The notes beneath the pieces are model-generated. The model was not told the origin of the DNA. It saw only the letters and a program-made list of their open reading frames with translations, and did not search any database. 40,062 nucleotides of DNA, taken from the IMG/VR virus record IMGVR_UViG_3300036832_000868, positions 1 through 40,062 of that record. The stretch is one strand, 5' to 3'. Source of the DNA: a virus. This document shows, piece by piece, positions 36,334-40,062 of the stretch; position 1 is the first letter of the stretch; each line of letters begins with the position of its first letter. A program made the translations under genes and the position numbers.

Positions 36334-36993
36334 ATGACAGACGAAACGGAAGAACTTGACGAAGGCCGCGCCAACGCAATCGACGCGGAAGCGGAGGCCG
36401 CAACAGAGCGGATCAAGAAAGGCCAGCATTGGGACGATTGGGTAAAGGTCTCAGTTGGCTTCGGCGAAGGGCGCCGCTACGCGATGCACAAGTCGGGCAT
36501 GAACCGCCCGGTCGGTACCGGCTACAACAAAGCCTTTTCCGGCTGGATGGACGCGCGGCCCTGGACGCGTGAACACGCGCAATCGGTGCGCAATCATTGC
36601 CTTTGGGTTGCCGAGAACCTTCCGGCGTTGCAGGCATTCCGCGAGACGATGGCGAGCAACGTGCGCGAACTCGCCAACCATCCGACAACGATGAAACGCC
36701 GTTGGGACAAGGAACACAAAAAGGAAGGCGAGGGCAAGCCGCGCAAGAACACGACGCAAGAGCTGAACGAAAGCCTAGCCAAGCTGGACGACGAAAACAA
36801 CACGCTCAAAAAGCAGCTCGAAAAGGCGAAGGCCGTCGAGGAAGCGCCGTTCAATCTCAGGACCGATAGCGTCAAAATGATCGTTGACGTGATTGCGTCG
36901 GAGGTAACGCAGCATCGGCTTGCGGAGCTGGCGAAGGCGCTCACTGCGGAAGCTTCGCGCCGCGCCAAGATTAAGAACGGGAGGGCGGCATGA
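36334..36993 (+). CDS. Hypothetical 219-aa coiled-coil protein
   Basis: MTDETEELDEGRANAIDAEA is acidic; then GQHWDDWVKVSVGFGEGRRY, an aromatic middle with FSGWMDARPWTREHAQSVRN, basic KKEGEGKPRKNTTQELNESL, a coiled coil about residues 147-170 and a C-terminal helical region. The order resembles plasmid/phage proteins with DNA-binding and coiled-coil parts, but I cannot assign a family. It ends coupled to the next gene by ATGA. Confidence 0.72.
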   Translation: MTDETEELDEGRANAIDAEAEAATERIKKGQHWDDWVKVSVGFGEGRRYAMHKSGMNRPVGTGYNKAFSGWMDARPWTREHAQSVRNHCLWVAENLPALQAFRETMASNVRELANHPTTMKRRWDKEHKKEGEGKPRKNTTQELNESLAKLDDENNTLKKQLEKAKAVEEAPFNLRTDSVKMIVDVIASEVTQHRLAELAKALTAEASRRAKIKNGRAA

Positions 36994-37301
36994 GCTGGTC
37001 GTTTTGGAAACGCTCTGCGGTCAATGCGTTTACGATTACAGCGGAAGATTGGGCGAGCTACAAAGACACAGCGCGCCAGATCGGCAACGTCACCGGAGGC
37101 TTGTTCTTTCTCCTGATCGTGGTCGCAGTGATCTGCAATGTGATCGATGGACAGCCGAAACGAGACGACCATGAACTCAAGGTCTGTGAAGCGATGGAAG
37201 CAATGGACAGAGCGCACCTAAGCGACGATTGCCGCCGTCTAATGGCGGAGGCCCTTGTTCGCGCAAACGAGGAATACGAAGCGGCGCACAAACGGCCTTG
37301 A
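36990..37301 (+). CDS. Single-TM hypothetical protein
   Basis: 103 aa: MSWSFWKRSAVNAFTITAED, TM segment about 33-51 (GNVTGGLFFLLIVVAVICNV), then a charged helical domain (DDHELKVCEAMEAMDRAHLS). N-in or N-out topology unknown. Its TGA stop overlaps the -35 box of the following promoter. Confidence 0.7.
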   Translation: MSWSFWKRSAVNAFTITAEDWASYKDTARQIGNVTGGLFFLLIVVAVICNVIDGQPKRDDHELKVCEAMEAMDRAHLSDDCRRLMAEALVRANEEYEAAHKRP

Positions 37302-37343
37302 CAAGCGACTGCCCGGTAACTATGTAGACAGTTACCGGGCAGT
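37298..37343 (+). promoter_or_regulatory. Promoter with 14-bp dyad over the -10
   Basis: TTGACA (37298-37303; contains the TGA stop of the preceding gene), 17 bases, TATGTA (37321-37326). ACTGCCCGGTAACT (37308-37321) and AGTTACCGGGCAGT (37330-37343) are perfect inverted arms around an 8-base loop that includes most of the -10. It can act as an operator or, in RNA, as a leader hairpin. The leader AACTAGGGAAAGATGAC follows at 37361-37377. Confidence 0.8.
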
Positions 37344-37379
37344 CCGCCCGGAAACAACCCAACTAGGGAAAGATGACAA

Positions 37380-37880
37380 ATGCAAAAGCCCGAAATTCTC
37401 AGAGGCCACGTCTCGCCGGAGACAGCCTATGTCGTGGATGATTACCCCTACGGCTACAAACTGCGATGCACAATCCGCTATTGGCTCGAACACAAGCCTA
37501 AGCTCGGCTTTCGGCTCATGTCGCAAACGACCGATCCGCGCCACGGCGGACGATGGAACAAGCCAAAGGCCGGAACCTACGCCAAGTTTGGCGCTTGCCT
37601 GTACCTCGCCGACAACGGCCATGTTCGCTGCGCCGCGCTGACCGAATATTGCAACGGCAAGGAAGCTAAGGAATGGTCGGATCGTTGGCGCGACGGCGTT
37701 CCTGCGGTCGGCCTCGAGTTGCTAGATCGATGGGTGGCGGCAAAGGTCGCCTACGATGCAAACCGCAAACAGAGTGATCCTCTGTCTGTCGGATTGCCGC
37801 AAGCGCGCGCTGCGTTCGTGTCGGCAACGCGTGAACTCAGCGAAGGCCGCACGTTCGACGAAAACGATGGGGGCGAATAA
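37380..37880 (+). CDS. Hypothetical 166-aa protein
   Basis: MQKPEILRGHVSPETAYVVD; globular, with WLEHKPKLGFRLMSQTTDPR, KPKAGTYAKFGACLYLADNG and a helical C-terminus. Proteins with this look accompany DUF932 genes on phages and plasmids (recollection). Own promoter and leader. Unknown function. Confidence 0.72.
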   Translation: MQKPEILRGHVSPETAYVVDDYPYGYKLRCTIRYWLEHKPKLGFRLMSQTTDPRHGGRWNKPKAGTYAKFGACLYLADNGHVRCAALTEYCNGKEAKEWSDRWRDGVPAVGLELLDRWVAAKVAYDANRKQSDPLSVGLPQARAAFVSATRELSEGRTFDENDGGE

Positions 37881-38090
37881 ATGCCGCTCCACATGCAAAC
37901 CAATCCAAACGACCGCGTTGCGTGCGAGGATTGCGGCTGGAAAGGAACGGCGCGCGAACTCGGCTCGATTAGCGATTTTGCCGAACGCGTGTTTCCCGGC
38001 GAGATTTGCCCGGCTGGCGAGTGTCCCGATTGCGGCGCCCTTGCGCATCTGGATTTTTCGCCAGCAATAAAAATTGTCGCGGCCTCTTGA
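37881..38090 (+). CDS. Zinc-ribbon protein
   Basis: 69 aa directly after the previous TAA. C15-x2-C18 (CEDCGW) and C43/C48-x2-C51 (CPAGECPDCG) form a zinc ribbon. Own stop TGA lies inside the -35 box of the next promoter. Probably regulatory or DNA-binding. Confidence 0.75.
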   Translation: MPLHMQTNPNDRVACEDCGWKGTARELGSISDFAERVFPGEICPAGECPDCGALAHLDFSPAIKIVAAS

Positions 38091-38200
38091 CTGTCTCGAT
38101 GTAACTCTCTATATGATTACCAATCGGCGGCGCCCTAATCCGCTGACGCTCTTTCGCACGATGGAAACTGCGGGCGAACATGCAATAGGGGCGCCGCCGA
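38087..38200 (+). promoter_or_regulatory. Promoter and long leader hairpin of the 38226 gene
   Basis: TTGACT (38087-38092; overlaps the TGA stop), 17 bases, TATATG (38110-38115). TCGGCGGCGCCC (38124-38135) pairs with GGGCGCCGCCGA (38189-38200), a 12-bp stem enclosing 53 bases. Then GCAACTAGGGAAATATGAC (38212-38230) leads into ATG 38226 or 38232. Confidence 0.8.
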
Positions 38201-38225
38201 CTAAACGCAACGCAACTAGGGAAAT

Positions 38226-38771
38226 ATGACAATGGACGCAATCGTGAAAACCAAAGGACTGGACGCAATCGAACTCGCGGCCTTGCGCAAGGCCGATTGT
38301 GTGTCGTTTCACCACCACAGACTTAAAACTGTCGCTGAGACTGGCGGCGCCGCCTCGTTTATCCGCGCCACCAAAGAATTTCGCCAGTCGAAAAGCAATC
38401 CGTTCGGCAAAACAGAGGCCGCGCTAGAAATCAGCGTCGGCGCGCGTTTGACGGAATACACGCGCGGAGATGACGCAATCCCCTACGAAGCGCGCAACGA
38501 AGCTGGCGACTATGCGGCCTTCGAAATGATCCACGCGGCGCAGTTTGATGATGTATGGAAAAGCATCGTTGCGCTGTTGCGCGTCGGCGATGAATTGACG
38601 CTGCATTGGCGTCGAGGCGCGTTCACAACAGACGCGATGCAAGAGGCGTCGCCAAAATTCTATGGCGACCAACTCTTGTTGCAAGTCGACCGTGGCGACA
38701 AGCGGCTAACGTTCATGGTCGACATGTCTGTGACGGAAAACAACACAGCTCGCATGATCCGGCGAGCCTAA
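38226..38771 (+). CDS. Hypothetical 181-aa protein
   Basis: The leader supports ATG 38226 (MTMDAIVKTKGLDAIELAAL); MDAIVK at 38232 is also possible. Mixed alpha/beta: KADCVSFHHHRLKTVAETGG, EFRQSKSNPFGKTEAALEIS, YAAFEMIHAAQFDDVWKSIV, and a beta C-terminus ending MSVTENNTARMIRRA. Not recognised. Own promoter and leader. Confidence 0.72.
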   Translation: MTMDAIVKTKGLDAIELAALRKADCVSFHHHRLKTVAETGGAASFIRATKEFRQSKSNPFGKTEAALEISVGARLTEYTRGDDAIPYEARNEAGDYAAFEMIHAAQFDDVWKSIVALLRVGDELTLHWRRGAFTTDAMQEASPKFYGDQLLLQVDRGDKRLTFMVDMSVTENNTARMIRRA

Positions 38772-38778
38772 CGAAAAT

Positions 38779-38822
38779 GTAATCCTCTAGGGGTTGACAT
38801 TCCACGGCCCCTAGACTATCTT
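38779..38822 (+). promoter_or_regulatory. Copy D of the 26-bp motif with promoter
   Basis: GTAATCCTCTAGGGG starts the motif (38779-38804). TTGACA (38794-38799), 17 bases, TATCTT (38817-38822) form a strong promoter for the DUF932 gene, the motif overlying its -35 box. A short hairpin ATGGCG-cgt-CGCCAT follows at about 38834-38848, then GCAACTAGGGAAATATGAC before the start. Confidence 0.75.
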
Positions 38823-38867
38823 TCGAATTGTGGATGGCGCGTCGCCATTCACTGCAACTAGGGAAAT

Positions 38868-39926
38868 ATGACGATGGCACACAATCTTGAAATCCGAGAC
38901 GGCAAATATTCCTTCGCGTTCACTGGCGACCGCGATGCAATCTGGCACCGCCTAGGCCAGCAACTTCCCGCCGACGCGTCACGCGCCGAGTGGATCGCGG
39001 CATCTGGCTTTGACTATCACGTGGAAAAGGTCCCGGCGATTGCGTCACTCAATGGCGACGCGTTCAATCATCTGGCGCCGGAAAAGCGCTTCGTTGAAAC
39101 CGACAAGCGCTTTCTCGCGCGCCAGGACAATGGCCACATTCTCGGCATTGCTGGCGAAGGCTACCAGCCTGTCCAGCCGGCCGACATTTGGGCTTGGTTT
39201 GAAAACTACATCACCGTGGATGACCGCTTCCACATAGACGCGGCTGGCGTGCTTTCGTCCGGCGAGCGCCTATGGATGACGGCGCGGTTCAATGGCGACC
39301 AAACGGTGGCTGGCGACCGCCATGTGGCGCGCCTTCTCATGTCGACAAGCTTTGACGCGTCGCAGGCAACGCGCAACGAAGCCACCATGACGCGCGTGGT
39401 CTGTCAAAACACGTTGCGCGCCGCGCATATGAGCGCAAAGGCGCTAATCAAGACGCGCCACAACACGCGCTTTGACGGAAAATCCGTTGCGCGCGAACTG
39501 TCGCAAATTGCATCATCGTTCGCCGAGTTCAAGGCAATGGGTGACGCGATGGCGCAAGTGGAGCTGTCGCGCGTTCAGGTTCAATCGTTCTTCGCCGAAC
39601 TTTTGGACATTCCAGCCGACGCAAAGGCCGCCGACATTTCGACGCGCAAGCGCAACATCGCACAGGAGCTTGTCGGCGCCTACAACGTCACGAAACGCGA
39701 GCGGAACACAGACCGCGATGACGTTTGGAGCGCGTTGCAGGCAGTGACGCGCTACGTCGACCATGATCGCAGCGTGCGCAATGCCGACAACGAAGCTATC
39801 GGCCGGTTCGATAGCGGCACGTTCGGGTCGGGCGACGCGATGAAAGGCAAGGCGCTAAACATGCTTTTGCCGATGGTCGACGCGAGCTTGTTCCGACGCG
39901 ACAAGGTTCTCATTGCTGCGGATTGA
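38868..39926 (+). CDS. DUF932 phage/plasmid-like protein
   Basis: 352 aa; ATG 38868, or 38874 (MAHNLEIRDGKYSFAFTGDR). GDRDAIWHRLGQQLPADASR, then GFDYHVEKVPAIA, HILGIAGEGYQPVQPADIWA and the core VAGDRHVARLLMSTSFDASQ, ATRNEATMTRVVCQNTLRAA match the DUF932 family (phage/plasmid-like protein TIGR03299). Members are widespread on mobile elements; their molecular role is not established. Own promoter and leader, followed by a hairpin. Confidence 0.88.
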   Translation: MTMAHNLEIRDGKYSFAFTGDRDAIWHRLGQQLPADASRAEWIAASGFDYHVEKVPAIASLNGDAFNHLAPEKRFVETDKRFLARQDNGHILGIAGEGYQPVQPADIWAWFENYITVDDRFHIDAAGVLSSGERLWMTARFNGDQTVAGDRHVARLLMSTSFDASQATRNEATMTRVVCQNTLRAAHMSAKALIKTRHNTRFDGKSVARELSQIASSFAEFKAMGDAMAQVELSRVQVQSFFAELLDIPADAKAADISTRKRNIAQELVGAYNVTKRERNTDRDDVWSALQAVTRYVDHDRSVRNADNEAIGRFDSGTFGSGDAMKGKALNMLLPMVDASLFRRDKVLIAAD

Positions 39927-39948
39927 TCCCTAGCAAGTCGCAGCATGG

Positions 39949-39976
39949 CGGCGCCCGTTCTAGCGCACGGGCGCCG
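39949..39976 (+). terminator. Hairpin after DUF932 gene
   Basis: CGGCGCCCGT (39949-39958), 8-base loop, ACGGGCGCCG (39967-39976), then TCTCCCTCCC, a pyrimidine but not pure T tract. Likely transcription end for the right-arm operon. Confidence 0.65.
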
Positions 39977-40007
39977 TCTCCCTCCCTTCGAGAGGCCGAA
40001 GGCCGAT

Positions 40008-40062
40008 CCGTTTTTCACCCGTCGCCCGTGTCGTTAGGTCTCGAGCGGCCTCAAGTAAAGGA
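40008..40062 (-). repeat. 55-bp repeat, inverted copy of 7037-7091, at the end of the window
   Basis: Exact reverse complement of 7037-7091 over 55 bases, ending at the last base of the window. See the partner entry for interpretation. Confidence 0.9.

Noticed and set aside
1-40062. CRISPR array, tRNA genes, insertion sequence, integrase
   Set aside because: I saw no regular repeat-spacer array, no cloverleaf with TTC-type arm that I could support, and no transposase or integrase motif. Weak tRNAs cannot be ruled out by eye.

Overview
The window looks like a near-complete phage genome, or one large contig of it, from a GC-rich host. The late genes are those of a tailed phage: large terminase, portal, probable scaffold, major capsid protein, head-tail adaptor, a P22 gp10-like DNA-stabilisation protein, a virion-associated lysozyme and tail fibres. 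No tape measure, sheath, major tail tube protein or integrase is visible, so a podovirus is the best guess. GC-rich coding, a DUF3309 protein, VapE/ERF/YqaJ replication and recombination genes and a PEP-CTERM protein suggest an alphaproteobacterial host, possibly Hyphomicrobiales. The host assignment is inference.

Layout. 1-4346 (minus): tail-fibre module, cut by the left edge. 4467-6585 (plus): replication module ending in a VapE-type helicase, followed by about 570 bp without genes that holds phased 10-bp repeats (candidate origin). 7156-8458 (minus): endolysin and an HTH regulator. 8533-12391 (plus): recombination module (ERF annealing protein, YqaJ exonuclease) with many small coupled ORFs, opening divergently from the regulator. 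12439-35775 (minus): one very long late block from a MarR-like gene through terminase, portal, capsid, adaptor, stabilisation protein, resolvase, internal virion proteins and a two-TM membrane protein. 35919-39926 (plus): early-type genes with separate sigma70-like promoters, structured 5' leaders and a shared ribosome-binding leader, ending in a DUF932 gene and a hairpin.

Genes are packed by stop/start overlap (ATGA, TAATG, TGATG) almost throughout, and several neighbours overlap by 80-180 bp. The most unusual content is: (1) seven tandem, coupled arginine-rich micro-ORFs of 16-57 codons (20890-21611) plus an eighth after the RuvC-like resolvase (20184-20276), which fill a stretch that otherwise looks empty; (2) a PEP-CTERM exosortase-substrate-like protein between portal and capsid genes; (3) a 76-aa protein next to the terminase resembling the Acb2/Tad1 cyclic-nucleotide sponge family; (4) a family of promoter-hairpin-leader units in the right arm; (5) a dispersed 26-bp intergenic motif; and (6) a 55-bp exact inverted repeat whose second copy is the very end of the window, probably an assembly-graph breakpoint or a sign of an inverted duplication.
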